A DNA stretch of 64,000 nucleotides from Evansella vedderi (GCF_030813435.1 NZ_JAUSUG010000019.1:1-64000), one strand, 5' to 3'. Shown: positions 45,091-54,174, counted from the stretch's first letter. Numbers and translations: made by a program. Notes: generated by a model not told the origin, from the sequence alone.

Positions 45091-46565
45091 TACGTGAAAT
45101 ATTTTTCTATATCTTTGCCTATATTTTCATACTTTATATAAAGTGTCATATATTTTTCATGGTTTTCCATGTTCGGTTTGACGATACTTTCAATATGGAT
45201 AGAATCTCTTATTTCTTCAAAAGATTGTTTTTTTCCAACACCCACTAACGCAGTCCAAGCTGCTCCCCATGCTGCACTATGGTGAGTATCTGTAAGATAA
45301 ATTTCTTTTCCAAAAACATCTGCCAGAATTTGTACCCATAAAGAAGACCTAGCTAGACCTCCATTTACAAAAATCTTTTTCGGTTCCCCGGCCAGTTTCT
45401 CTAAAGATTTTCCAATTTGATAAATATTATACGTGATTCCTTCGAGAACTGCTCTAACGAGATGCTCCTTTTTATGGGCAACACTTAAACCAAAAAAGTT
45501 CCCTTTCGCATGTTGATTCCATAATGGTGCTCTTTCCCCATTAATATAAGGATGAAACACAACTCCTTCTGCTCCAACTTCCACTTTCTCTGCACCTGCT
45601 AAAAATTCATCGTGAGAACCTTTAAACTCCATCATTTCTTTTAACCATTGAATGGTAATCCCACCGTTGTTCGTAGGTCCGCCAATAATAGAAGTGTTAT
45701 CTGTAAAAGCGTAACTGAATGTTTCTTGTGTTTCATTAATTTGAGAGCCAGTAATAAACTGCCTAATCGCACCGCTTGTCCCAACAGAAATTGCTACTTC
45801 ACCAGGGGAAATGGCACCGCTCCCAAGGTTTGCTAGTTGACCATCCGCTGCCCCTAATACAAAAGGAACATCCGAAGGGATACCTATTTCATCACTAATG
45901 GAAGGTTTTAGAGGAGATATAACTTCTGTAGGAGGGACTATAACAGCAAGTTGCTCTCTGGTAATTCCTGCCATATTCAAGACCTCTGCGTCCCAATCAT
46001 AGGTTGTTAAATTAAATAAGCCAGTTGCTGATGCCATCGAATAATCAATCACTCGTTTCCCAAACCACTTATCGATTAAAAATTCTTTCATGGACATGAA
46101 GTAACTTGCCTTTTCATATGGCTCAAACCCTGTCTCCTTCATCCATAATAGTTTCATAAAAGGAGTCATAGGATGGATGGGTGTTCCTGTCCTCATGTAA
46201 ATGTCTTTTCCATTCGTTTTTGCTAACTTCTCTGCCTGTTCACTGCTTCTACCATCTGCCCAAATAAACATCTTCGAGAGCGGGTTACCATTTTCATCTA
46301 AACAAATTAACGAGTGCATAGCACTAGAAAAACCTACTGACAAAAGTTCCCCATGTTGAACCTTTCCCGTTTCCAAAACTCTTTTTAATGCAACCCTAGC
46401 AGAATGTTCAATTTCTTCAGGATCCTGTTCAACCCAATTTAGCTTTGGATAATAAGAAGTAATTAACTCTTCTACCTCTGCTAGTAATTTTCCTTTTGAA
46501 TCAAACAGAACTGCTTTTACACTCGTTGTTCCTAAATCCAGTCCAATCACTAATTCCCTTAACAT
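45090..46565 (-). CDS. gntK: Gluconokinase (FGGY family)
   Basis: This 491-residue carbohydrate kinase phosphorylates D-gluconate to 6-phosphogluconate. It follows B. subtilis GntK closely: GLDLGTTSVKAVLF (phosphate loop), SVGFSSAMHSLICLDENG, WADGRSS, MRTGTPIHPMTP, SVGTSGAIRQF, GGPTNNGGITIQWLKE, FHPYINGERAPLWN and the adenine-binding FVNGGLARSSLW. The full length is normal. AAGGAAG precedes the ATG. It sits inside the lar operon between larE and larB, which points to a substrate produced by the LarA/SDR pair. Another hexonate or pentulose cannot be excluded. Confidence 0.87.
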   Translation of the reverse strand: MLRELVIGLDLGTTSVKAVLFDSKGKLLAEVEELITSYYPKLNWVEQDPEEIEHSARVALKRVLETGKVQHGELLSVGFSSAMHSLICLDENGNPLSKMFIWADGRSSEQAEKLAKTNGKDIYMRTGTPIHPMTPFMKLLWMKETGFEPYEKASYFMSMKEFLIDKWFGKRVIDYSMASATGLFNLTTYDWDAEVLNMAGITREQLAVIVPPTEVISPLKPSISDEIGIPSDVPFVLGAADGQLANLGSGAISPGEVAISVGTSGAIRQFITGSQINETQETFSYAFTDNTSIIGGPTNNGGITIQWLKEMMEFKGSHDEFLAGAEKVEVGAEGVVFHPYINGERAPLWNQHAKGNFFGLSVAHKKEHLVRAVLEGITYNIYQIGKSLEKLAGEPKKIFVNGGLARSSLWVQILADVFGKEIYLTDTHHSAAWGAAWTALVGVGKKQSFEEIRDSIHIESIVKPNMENHEKYMTLYIKYENIGKDIEKYFT

Positions 46566-46619
46566 AACTAATCTTCCTTTAGTAACATATTTTATCTTCT
46601 AGTTAGTCTTGTTAAAATC

Positions 46620-46646
46620 GACCCTTGAGTGGTCTACTCAAAGGTC
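46620..46646 (-). other. Hairpin between larE and gluconokinase genes
   Basis: GACCCTTGAGT / ACTCAAAGGTC with a 5-base loop and one mismatch. Only a short T-rich stretch follows, so partial termination or message processing inside the operon is more likely than a full stop. Confidence 0.5.
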
Positions 46647-46695
46647 ATATACATTATCATTTTATTAGATCGTTTTTTCGTCACGTTCTAGACTT

Positions 46696-47496
46696 TTAAG
46701 ATAATACTTTATTCATGCTGCCGCTCTTGTAGCCCATTAAATCTAGTGTTATATATTTGTAACCATAGGATTGAAGTGTTTTTGAAATTTGGTCGTGGGT
46801 GTTTAAAACAACACCCATATCCTTCGGCTCCACTTCAATTCTAGCAATGTCATTGTGTGTTCTTACCCTTACCTGACGAATACCCAAAGACTTTAAGTAA
46901 GCTTCTGACTTTTCTACTTTCGTTAACTTCTCTTGGGTAATTTTCTCCCCATAAGCTATACGGGAGGATAAACAGGCAAAAGATGGTTTATCCCACGTTG
47001 GCAAATTTCTTTCCTTGGAAAGCTCTCTAATTTCTTCCTTAAACAAGTTGGCTTCCTGCAACGGTCCGCGGACACCTTTTTCCTTTGCTGCTTTCATACC
47101 AGGACGATATTCGCTTAAGTCATCGGCAATGACACCATAGACAACATTTTGAAATCCCTTTTCTTCCATGATTGGAATTAGATGCTCAAATAAGCTGTTT
47201 TTACAAAAATAACAACGGTTCTTATCATTATCCGTATAACCTGGAATGGCCAACTCTGACGTTTCCACCACTTGATGTTCAACACCAATCAAACGAGCCA
47301 GTTCCTTTGCTTCCTCTAATTCAGTGGTAGGATAAGTTTCGGAGTCTGCTGTTACTGCTAATACGTTCTCATAACCTAATGTATCAACTGCAGCTTTGAG
47401 TAAAAATGTACTGTCCACCCCTCCTGAAAAAGCTACCACTACCTGTTCCATTTCCCGGAGAATCGACGTTAATTTATCATACTTCTCCTTGACCAT
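46696..47496 (-). CDS. larE: ATP-dependent sacrificial sulfur transferase LarE
   Basis: The 266-residue PP-loop enzyme adds sulfur to the pincer cofactor precursor. VVAFSGGVDSTFLLKAA near residue 20 is the pyrophosphate loop, RCYFCKNSLF follows, and KPSFACLSSRIAYGE holds the Cys that donates its sulfur in the L. plantarum enzyme. I see no further cysteines near it, which favours the sacrificial rather than the iron-sulfur type. The frame is open to 47529, but the ATG at 47496 has GGAGAT at 7-8 bases. Confidence 0.93.
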   Translation of the reverse strand: MVKEKYDKLTSILREMEQVVVAFSGGVDSTFLLKAAVDTLGYENVLAVTADSETYPTTELEEAKELARLIGVEHQVVETSELAIPGYTDNDKNRCYFCKNSLFEHLIPIMEEKGFQNVVYGVIADDLSEYRPGMKAAKEKGVRGPLQEANLFKEEIRELSKERNLPTWDKPSFACLSSRIAYGEKITQEKLTKVEKSEAYLKSLGIRQVRVRTHNDIARIEVEPKDMGVVLNTHDQISKTLQSYGYKYITLDLMGYKSGSMNKVLS

Positions 47497-47552
47497 GTCT
47501 GATCTCCTCTCTCCGTGAAATTTTTTCATTCACTTCTATCTATATGCTGTTT

Positions 47553-48323
47553 CTATATGGTCATACTTCCAAATCCACCGTCTACACGAAGAAAGGTACC
47601 AGTAACAAATCCTGAAGCTTTGTCTGATGCTAAATAAACGGCTGCTCCTTGGAGCTCTTCAGGCTCACCAAAACGATTCATTGGTGTGTGATTCATAATG
47701 GATTCAATACGGTCCTTACTTAAGATCTTACGGTTTTGTTCCGCTGGAAAGAAACCAGGAATAATGGCATTTACGCGAATCCCATATGGGGCAAATTCCT
47801 TTGCCAAAAATTGAGTGACACTGTTAACTCCAGCTTTTGATGCAGAATAAGTAAATACTTTTGACAACGGTGTCGTGGAAGAAACGGAGGAAATATTAAT
47901 TATACTTCCCTTTCTTTCTTGCTCCACCATCCGCTTAGCAAAGGTTTGAATCGTAAATACTAAACCTTTTAAATTCACATCCATAATATCATCCCATTCT
48001 TCCATTTCCAATTCAAAGAACGGAGTAGCACTATTTTTTCCAGGTGCGTTTAAAAGGATATCCCATCCACCAGACCATGCTTCAATTTCACTCGCCAGCT
48101 TTTCAATAGATTCACGGGAGCTAACATCACCTTGAAAGGATTTTGCCTCACCGCCATTTTCAATAATTTCTTTTGTTACAGCTTCCGCTTTTTCCATATT
48201 TCGGCCTACGATAGCAATCTTCGCCCCTTGTGCTGCTAGGCCTTTAGCAATAGAAGCTCCTAATACACTATTTCCACCAATTGCAACCGCCGTTTTTCCC
48301 GTTAAATCAAATAAGTTTCCCAT
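47553..48323 (-). CDS. SDR oxidoreductase, D-mannonate oxidoreductase-like
   Basis: This 256-residue NAD(P)-dependent dehydrogenase has the Rossmann loop GGNSVLGASIA, NAPGKNSATP (the NAG motif region) and the catalytic ISSVSS serine with YSASKAG. The C-terminal block RVNAIIPGFFPAEQNRKIL, HTPMNRFGEPEELQ and ASGFVTGTFLRVDGGF is characteristic of SDR-type fructuronate reductases (YjmF/UxuB of Firmicutes). It would interconvert a keto-acid such as fructuronate and a hexonate such as mannonate. Gluconate 5-dehydrogenase is an alternative. It lies 18 bp after larA and 56 bp before larE in the operon. Confidence 0.82.
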   Translation of the reverse strand: MGNLFDLTGKTAVAIGGNSVLGASIAKGLAAQGAKIAIVGRNMEKAEAVTKEIIENGGEAKSFQGDVSSRESIEKLASEIEAWSGGWDILLNAPGKNSATPFFELEMEEWDDIMDVNLKGLVFTIQTFAKRMVEQERKGSIINISSVSSTTPLSKVFTYSASKAGVNSVTQFLAKEFAPYGIRVNAIIPGFFPAEQNRKILSKDRIESIMNHTPMNRFGEPEELQGAAVYLASDKASGFVTGTFLRVDGGFGSMTI

Positions 48324-48341
48324 CCTTATTCTCCCCTTTGT

Positions 48342-49610
48342 TTATTTTAAATTTCCTTCTTGATCAAAAGGTATTTCATATAGATCAGAACTAATTTCTA
48401 GATTGCTATTTGATTTTGCTTCATCCAGTAATACTTCTGAAACTTCTATTTCACTAATTTCTAATGTGTTTTTAATACGAACCATCTTTACTTTTGTAAA
48501 ATCTAAAATATTACATGTTTTAATTGCCGCTTGGATAGCTTGTAAATCGTTTGGCAGTGTTGTGGCAATATGAGTTGGCCCAACAACGGTAGAAGTTAAC
48601 CCATTTGCGTAAGTTTTATCACGATCCATTTTATCTACGAGGCGCTGCGTTGTGAAATCTGCAGTACCTACTCCGTTTGCATTTCCTTCCGTTTCTTCCG
48701 TTAGGTCGAGGACTACCATTTTTGTTACATCAGGACCGCCATAGGCATATGGTGTAGGATAACGGCCCGTAATGTTTGGATCCATTCCATCCCCACTTAT
48801 GTTTTTACCTATTTCATCAATAACTAGGACATCAATTTTATCGAAGTAGATTTTCGGCAAAAGCTCTTTCGCCAATTTCTGAAGCTCCATTTCCTTCTCT
48901 TCAATCTCTTCTGGTATTAAGGCTTGGATCTTTGCTACCTTATCAAAAGCGTTTTCTACAGATGCTACAGCGAAAAGGATAGGCATTTTTTCCATCGTTA
49001 TTTTAGCCATCGCTGGAACATGCTCAGCCATATGTTTAAACCCTAATTGATGACAAGCCTCTGCCCCTTTTTGTTTCCCCAAACCGATACTGATCATCTT
49101 CATAATGCCGCTTTCCACAGGACCACGGAATGCTGTATGCGGTTTCACTCTGTTAATAATAACAATTCCATCTGCTTTGGATGAAATTTTGTCAACATAT
49201 ACTGGCAATCCGTTTTCCAATTCACCCACTTTAATAACTTCCATAGAAGAACGGATTTCGGCATTAACGCTCTCTTCCGTCACACCAAGATGCTCCAATA
49301 CTGCTTTCTGTCCTTCATCCGTTGCACCACCGTGGCTTCCCATACAGGGAACAATAAAAGGCTTTGCTCCTAAGTCCTGCAAAAATTTTACGGTGACAGC
49401 GGTCATTTCAACAAGTCTGTCCATCCCTCTACTGCCAACAGCAATAGCAATTTCCATCCCTGGTTTCACAGTATTCTTAATCTTCTCCACATTTAATTCT
49501 TCTAATAAAGAAGCACCCAAGTCATCAATCTTTCCACTATCAAATTTCTGCTTCACTTTTGCCATCCTTGGGACAGGGATATCCTTTAATAATTCTTGAA
49601 TAATACCCAC
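48342..49610 (-). CDS. LarA-family nickel-dependent racemase/epimerase
   Basis: The 422-residue protein has the LarA fold length and landmarks: VPCMGSHGGATDEG (first His), INRVKPHTAFRGPVESGIMK (His then Lys, 13 residues apart, against 10 in lactate racemase) and EACHQLGF (nickel His). The Lys would carry the pincer nucleotide covalently. Neighbouring larB, larC and larE support the cofactor. LarA homologues act on lactate, malate, other 2-hydroxyacids and D-gluconate (C2 epimerase). The context of gluconokinase and a mannonate-type SDR favours a hexonate. The start is GTG with a weak ribosome site, right after an in-frame stop. Confidence 0.85.
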   Translation of the reverse strand: MGIIQELLKDIPVPRMAKVKQKFDSGKIDDLGASLLEELNVEKIKNTVKPGMEIAIAVGSRGMDRLVEMTAVTVKFLQDLGAKPFIVPCMGSHGGATDEGQKAVLEHLGVTEESVNAEIRSSMEVIKVGELENGLPVYVDKISSKADGIVIINRVKPHTAFRGPVESGIMKMISIGLGKQKGAEACHQLGFKHMAEHVPAMAKITMEKMPILFAVASVENAFDKVAKIQALIPEEIEEKEMELQKLAKELLPKIYFDKIDVLVIDEIGKNISGDGMDPNITGRYPTPYAYGGPDVTKMVVLDLTEETEGNANGVGTADFTTQRLVDKMDRDKTYANGLTSTVVGPTHIATTLPNDLQAIQAAIKTCNILDFTKVKMVRIKNTLEISEIEVSEVLLDEAKSNSNLEISSDLYEIPFDQEGNLK

Positions 49611-49728
49611 AGGTTAAGCTCACAACCTTTCTATTTTTTTACTAAATATTTAAATCTTAGTTATTATCCATTCATTATAATACCCTTTAAAATCCTGTTT
49701 AACAAAATTACATAAGCTAAAACATCTA

Positions 49729-49757
49729 CATTAATTTGTTTAATAAACAAATTAATG
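49729..49757. promoter_or_regulatory. Palindromic operator upstream of the lar/gluconokinase operon
   Basis: 13-bp arms CATTAATTTGTTT / AAACAAATTAATG around AAT; core TTTGTTTAATAAACAAA. It lies 119 bp upstream of the larA-family start. No obvious cre box is beside this site. Confidence 0.8.
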
Positions 49758-49850
49758 ATTTAAGGATATCATTCTAGATACCCTATGTCAAATAGAACAT
49801 TTAATGAAACTATTCAAAATGGAGGGTGTTATTTGGTTTAAATTGGAAAA

Positions 49851-49893
49851 GAACTGTCCCTCTACTTACTATTTATTAAGTATGGAACAGTTC
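49851..49893 (-). terminator. Terminator of the Gfo/Idh/MocA operon
   Basis: GAACTGT...TACTTA pairs with TAAGTA...ACAGTTC with a small internal bulge, and CTTTTCC follows on the minus strand. It starts 7 bp after the last stop. Confidence 0.75.
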
Positions 49894-49899
49894 ATTTAT

Positions 49900-50979
49900 T
49901 TATCTTTGTGATACTACAATTGCTTGTTCTTGCGCTCTTAAACATAACTCAGCGGCTTTAAATGCATGAGCCTGTGTCATCGCATTCTCCGTACGGTGAA
50001 TACAATCTAATATGAGTTGTCCAAAAAACGGAAAACCTACTTTTCCAGATAACTCATAATGTTTCTCTCCATCTTTATTCACTAAGAATAAATGATCGCC
50101 AGTAGCTTCTCTTGCAACATCTATATATTTACGGATTTCAATTGTTCCTTCTGTTCCAATAATAAATGTACGTCCATCTCCCCATGTACGTAATCCATCT
50201 GGGGTAAACCAATCTACACGAAAATACTGTGTAGCACCATTGTCACCTCGTAAGGTGGCATCTCCGTAGTCTTCTAACTCTGGATAATCTGGATTATTGT
50301 AATTTGCTACTTTACTGTGTAAGATCTCCGCATCGGCACATCCTGCATAATATAAGAATTGTTCTATTTGGTGACTCCCAATATCACAAAGGATACCACC
50401 GTATTGTTCTTTATTAAAAAACCAATCAGGACGGCTTGGTGCATTTAGACGGTGTGGTCCAAATCCCGTGACTTGAATAACACGACCAATTGCTCCTTCT
50501 TTAATAAGGTCCCCGGCAAAAACAGCTCCCTCCACATGCAAACGTTCACTAAAATACACCATATACTTTTGTCCAGTTTCTTCCACAACCTGTTTTGCTT
50601 CTTCCAGCTGAGCCATCGTTGTAAAAGGTGTCTTATCCGTAAAATAATCTTTACCAGCTTTCATCACTTTTACACCAAGGGGCCCACGTTCCGATGGAAT
50701 TGCTGCTGCAGCAATTAACTTTATAGATTCGTCATCTAGGATTTGATCTAGTGATTCCGCTTTTTGAACACCAGGAAATGTCTTAATGAAGTCTTCCACT
50801 TTTTTTTCGTCGGGATCATACACCCATTTTAGTGTCGCCCCCGCTTCCACTAAACCGTTGCACATTCCATATATATGCCCATGGTCAAGGGCAACTGCTG
50901 CAAATGGAAATTCCCCTTCCTTTACTACAGGATTCGGCTTTCCCTTCGGTGCATAATTCATACCATCTTTACTACTCAT
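49900..50979 (-). CDS. Gfo/Idh/MocA family oxidoreductase, third of the operon
   Basis: This 359-residue sugar dehydrogenase-like protein has an N-terminal Rossmann domain (AAVALDHGHIYGMCNGLVEA) and the family C-terminal domain with GGILCDIGSHQIEQFLYYAG. The usual EKP motif is DKTPF here: the lysine is kept, but Glu and Pro are replaced. This is seen in some divergent members. The ATG at 50979 follows AAGGAG; the frame extends to 51000. It is the last gene of a four-gene operon, probably acting on a keto- or amino-sugar or inositol derivative. Confidence 0.87.
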   Translation of the reverse strand: MSSKDGMNYAPKGKPNPVVKEGEFPFAAVALDHGHIYGMCNGLVEAGATLKWVYDPDEKKVEDFIKTFPGVQKAESLDQILDDESIKLIAAAAIPSERGPLGVKVMKAGKDYFTDKTPFTTMAQLEEAKQVVEETGQKYMVYFSERLHVEGAVFAGDLIKEGAIGRVIQVTGFGPHRLNAPSRPDWFFNKEQYGGILCDIGSHQIEQFLYYAGCADAEILHSKVANYNNPDYPELEDYGDATLRGDNGATQYFRVDWFTPDGLRTWGDGRTFIIGTEGTIEIRKYIDVAREATGDHLFLVNKDGEKHYELSGKVGFPFFGQLILDCIHRTENAMTQAHAFKAAELCLRAQEQAIVVSQR

Positions 50980-51020
50980 AAACAAACCCACTCCTTGCAT
51001 ACTGTTCGAATATTACTATA

Positions 51021-51881
51021 TTAAAACCAATCCCCGTAGCCTAAATTCCTTAAGTGATCTCCTGATATTTTTAAACAATCAAAAGGATCTTTCCCATACG
51101 TATCATCTTGCTCGATCAAGAAATACTCTACACCACTTTCAAGCCCAGCATCGATAATTCCTTTTAGATCTAGGTTACCTTCACCAAGTTCAGCAAATTC
51201 AATAAGGTTCGTAAATTTACCAAAGAAAGCTTTCATGTCTTTTAAATCATCTTCTTTTATATCTAACTTTCCGATTCGGTAATCTTTTAAATGTAATAGG
51301 GAAATACGACTTTTATATTGTTTAATCATCTCAATTGGATTTTCACCGGCTCTTTGAATCCAATGAACATCTAATTCAAAACCTAATTTCTTCGTATTAT
51401 TTTTCATAAGGTCTAATAAGTACTCCCCATCATACTTTTGAAATTCAATATGGTGAGTATGATAATAGAGTTCAATATCGTGTTCGGCTAAACGTTCTGC
51501 TAGTGCTTCCGCTCTATCAATAAATGCCATGATTTGGTCTTTATCGCCCATAATGTTTAATGGAAGCATTCCAATACGCAAATAGTTGCAGTTGAGTGTT
51601 TTACAGTCGTTCACGATCTTATCGAAATCATCTGTTAAGTTTTCTGCTTTCATTCCAGGAAGCATCGGTTCAACTGGAGCAGACATTGCTGCTATCGTGA
51701 TATTAAAATCTTCACTAGCCCTTTTAAGCTCAGCTACATTTTCTTCTGTCATCGGAATTTGGGAAACTTCGACTGCACTGTACCCTAGTTCACTTAATTG
51801 CTTCATCACTTCATAAACACCGAGCTCTTCCACTTTCTTTTTAAGCATCATCATTTGAACGCCAATTTTACCTTGTGTCAT
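51021..51881 (-). CDS. Sugar phosphate isomerase/epimerase (xylose isomerase-like TIM barrel)
   Basis: The 286-residue TIM barrel of the AP-endonuclease-2 family (IolE/IolI/DTE-like) has metal ligands visible in YYHTHHIEF, ELDVHWIQRAG, LLHLKDY and FLIEQDDTYG. It would isomerise, epimerise or dehydrate a keto-sugar or inosose. The start overlaps the preceding Gfo/Idh/MocA stop by 4 bp, so the two are coupled. The natural substrate is not readable from sequence. Confidence 0.87.
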   Translation of the reverse strand: MTQGKIGVQMMMLKKKVEELGVYEVMKQLSELGYSAVEVSQIPMTEENVAELKRASEDFNITIAAMSAPVEPMLPGMKAENLTDDFDKIVNDCKTLNCNYLRIGMLPLNIMGDKDQIMAFIDRAEALAERLAEHDIELYYHTHHIEFQKYDGEYLLDLMKNNTKKLGFELDVHWIQRAGENPIEMIKQYKSRISLLHLKDYRIGKLDIKEDDLKDMKAFFGKFTNLIEFAELGEGNLDLKGIIDAGLESGVEYFLIEQDDTYGKDPFDCLKISGDHLRNLGYGDWF

Positions 51882-52888
51882 TGATATACCTCCATCTTAA
51901 TTTCTTTTTTAATTTCTGACGATCTACGAATGGCACTGATCATTTCCATTGATTTTTGAGCATCCCTTGCATGGATATAGTCATTAGAACTCTCTTCAAT
52001 ACAACCATAAAAATGATTAATCAACTTTGCGTGACTAGCACCATAGTAGAACTTTGCTCCAGGTAATTTAGCATCTTCTATTATTTCTTCTTTTTTCCCG
52101 TCAGCTAAGGCCTTTGTTAAAACACTGTCTTTTATGGTCAATTTCCCTTTTTCTAAAAGAACTTGAAATTCTACTGAGGAGTTTGCTGCATTCGTAGTTG
52201 TTGCAAAAAACAACCCTGTAGCACCATTGGAATATTTAATATGAGCAATCGCTGTGTCTTCTACTTCATACCCGTAATCAACCAAATTTTCAATAGACCC
52301 TCTAATAGACTTAATTTCTCCGCCAATTAATTGCATTAAGTCTAATGTGTGAATCGATTGATTGATCATTACTCCTCCGCCGGCATATTTCATTAACCCA
52401 CGCCATGGCTTTACATCGTAATAGGATTTCGGACGGTGCCAAGTAACTAATCCTTTGACACCTGTAACCTCACCAAACTCTCCACTTGCAACTAACTCTA
52501 GCAGCTTTTCTACCGTTTCATTAAATCTATTTTGTAAACAAACACATATTTTTACGTCTTTATGTTGCTCTTCCAAGTCGACTAAAGCCATTCCCTCTTC
52601 GGCATTTCGAGCTAACGGTTTTTCTAAAAATACATGTACTCCTTTTTCAACACAAGCCTTCGTTGCTCGGTAATGGAGATAATGGGGCAAACAAATATGA
52701 ACGCAATCTAATGATTCTTTCTCTAACATATCATGATAATCAGTATAAAAAGCTGCCCCTTCAACAGTACCTTCTAACGATAAGTCCGTATCACATACGG
52801 CAACTAATTTGGCATTTGGGTTATTTTGAATAGCTGGTATGTGTATCTTCGAAATATCGCCAAGTCCTATAACAGCTACATTCAGCAT
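51878..52888 (-). CDS. Gfo/Idh/MocA family oxidoreductase, second of the operon
   Basis: The 336-residue NAD(P)-dependent enzyme starts with VAVIGLGDISKIHIPAI, has VFLEKPLAR (the conserved EKP with catalytic Lys) and GGGVMINQSIHTLDLMQLIGG (His of the active site). The frame is open to 52933, but GGGGGAG precedes the ATG at 52888. It is related to, but distinct from, its operon neighbours, which suggests two successive oxidation/reduction steps on one substrate. Confidence 0.9.
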   Translation of the reverse strand: MLNVAVIGLGDISKIHIPAIQNNPNAKLVAVCDTDLSLEGTVEGAAFYTDYHDMLEKESLDCVHICLPHYLHYRATKACVEKGVHVFLEKPLARNAEEGMALVDLEEQHKDVKICVCLQNRFNETVEKLLELVASGEFGEVTGVKGLVTWHRPKSYYDVKPWRGLMKYAGGGVMINQSIHTLDLMQLIGGEIKSIRGSIENLVDYGYEVEDTAIAHIKYSNGATGLFFATTTNAANSSVEFQVLLEKGKLTIKDSVLTKALADGKKEEIIEDAKLPGAKFYYGASHAKLINHFYGCIEESSNDYIHARDAQKSMEMISAIRRSSEIKKEIKMEVYQ

Positions 52889-52955
52889 AAGACTCCCCCT
52901 TTTTGAGAACGAACTCATTAGCCTGATCGGCAAATGAGTTCGTTTCCATCTTTCC

Positions 52956-54116
52956 TTATTTATTAACTAGACTACCTTTTTCTTCTTCTATTTTTTTGTT
53001 TAATTCAGCAAGGTAAAGATCTTCATCAATTGGCAGCTCCACTTCTTTTCCTAACCAGCTAGACAAATGAATGGCGTTTGCCAAGTGCACTCCATGAATT
53101 CCATCACTACCTGGTGCAATAAGCGGGGTACCATCTACTATATTTGCAGCGAAGTTTTCCAGTACAGCAATGTGCTGTCCACCCCAAACACTTTCAAACT
53201 CTAAAACTTCCTCATCATAAATTTCGCCAGGACCACTACCCATAAATATTTTCATCACGTCTTGCATACTCATCGTTGCACTCATCTCAGATTCCGGCTG
53301 CTTCAAACGTTTAATATTAACTTTCTTACTATCATCTACAACAATTTTTCCTTTATCCCCAAGAATCTCAAAACGATCTGTTCCCATTACATCGTGTGTA
53401 CATGTTATAAATACACCTGTTGCGCCATTTCCATAGTCAAGAATGGTTGTTACTTCATCCTCAACTGGAATGTCTCGTTGATAGCCGTATTTTACGTTAG
53501 AATATACCTTCTTAGGCATACCGCAAATCCATTGAAGGAGGTCGAGTTGATGTGGAGCTTGGTTTACAAGAACACCTCCACCTTCTCCTTCCCATGTTGC
53601 TCTCCAAGCACTTTGGTTATAGTACCCTTGTGGTCTCCACCATGTAGTTATAATCCAGTTGGTACGACGGATGGCACCAATTTCTCCGTTATCAATGATT
53701 TCTTTTACTTTTCGATATAACTCATTTGTTCTTTGGTTAAAGAAAATTCCAAATGTCAATTCTGGTTTCGTTGCTGCAAACGCATTTAACTCTTTTACTT
53801 GCTTTGTGTAAACACCAGCTGGTTTTTCCACTAAAGCATGAACATCCCTTTTTAATGCTTCGATCCCCATTTCTGGGTGCAGATAGTGAGGAACACATGT
53901 TACAACTGCATCCACATCTCCGCTTTCTAACATGTCAATATAGTTCTCGTAAAAGGGAACATCTGGATATTTTTCGCTAGCTGTCGCCTTCTTTTCTGGA
54001 TCAATATCACAAATGGCACCAATTTCCATGTTTTTAACTTTTCCTTCTGAAATAAAACCAGCATACGCACTGCCTTGTGCACCTAGACCGATAATACCTA
54101 ATCTAACTTTTTTCAT
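52956..54116 (-). CDS. Gfo/Idh/MocA family oxidoreductase, first of the operon
   Basis: The 386-residue enzyme has GIIGLGAQGSAYAGFI, ALVEKPAGVY with the catalytic Lys, and GGGVLVNQAPHQLDLLQWICG with the active-site His. AAGGAGGG precedes the ATG. It is the first gene of the four-gene operon (49900-54116). Two cre-like boxes lie 60-200 bp upstream, so the operon is probably under catabolite repression. Confidence 0.9.
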   Translation of the reverse strand: MKKVRLGIIGLGAQGSAYAGFISEGKVKNMEIGAICDIDPEKKATASEKYPDVPFYENYIDMLESGDVDAVVTCVPHYLHPEMGIEALKRDVHALVEKPAGVYTKQVKELNAFAATKPELTFGIFFNQRTNELYRKVKEIIDNGEIGAIRRTNWIITTWWRPQGYYNQSAWRATWEGEGGGVLVNQAPHQLDLLQWICGMPKKVYSNVKYGYQRDIPVEDEVTTILDYGNGATGVFITCTHDVMGTDRFEILGDKGKIVVDDSKKVNIKRLKQPESEMSATMSMQDVMKIFMGSGPGEIYDEEVLEFESVWGGQHIAVLENFAANIVDGTPLIAPGSDGIHGVHLANAIHLSSWLGKEVELPIDEDLYLAELNKKIEEEKGSLVNK

Positions 54117-54174
54117 GAATTACCCTCCTTAAATTATCACCAGCGTCGTTTATTGAATTTCCTAAAAAGAAAAA

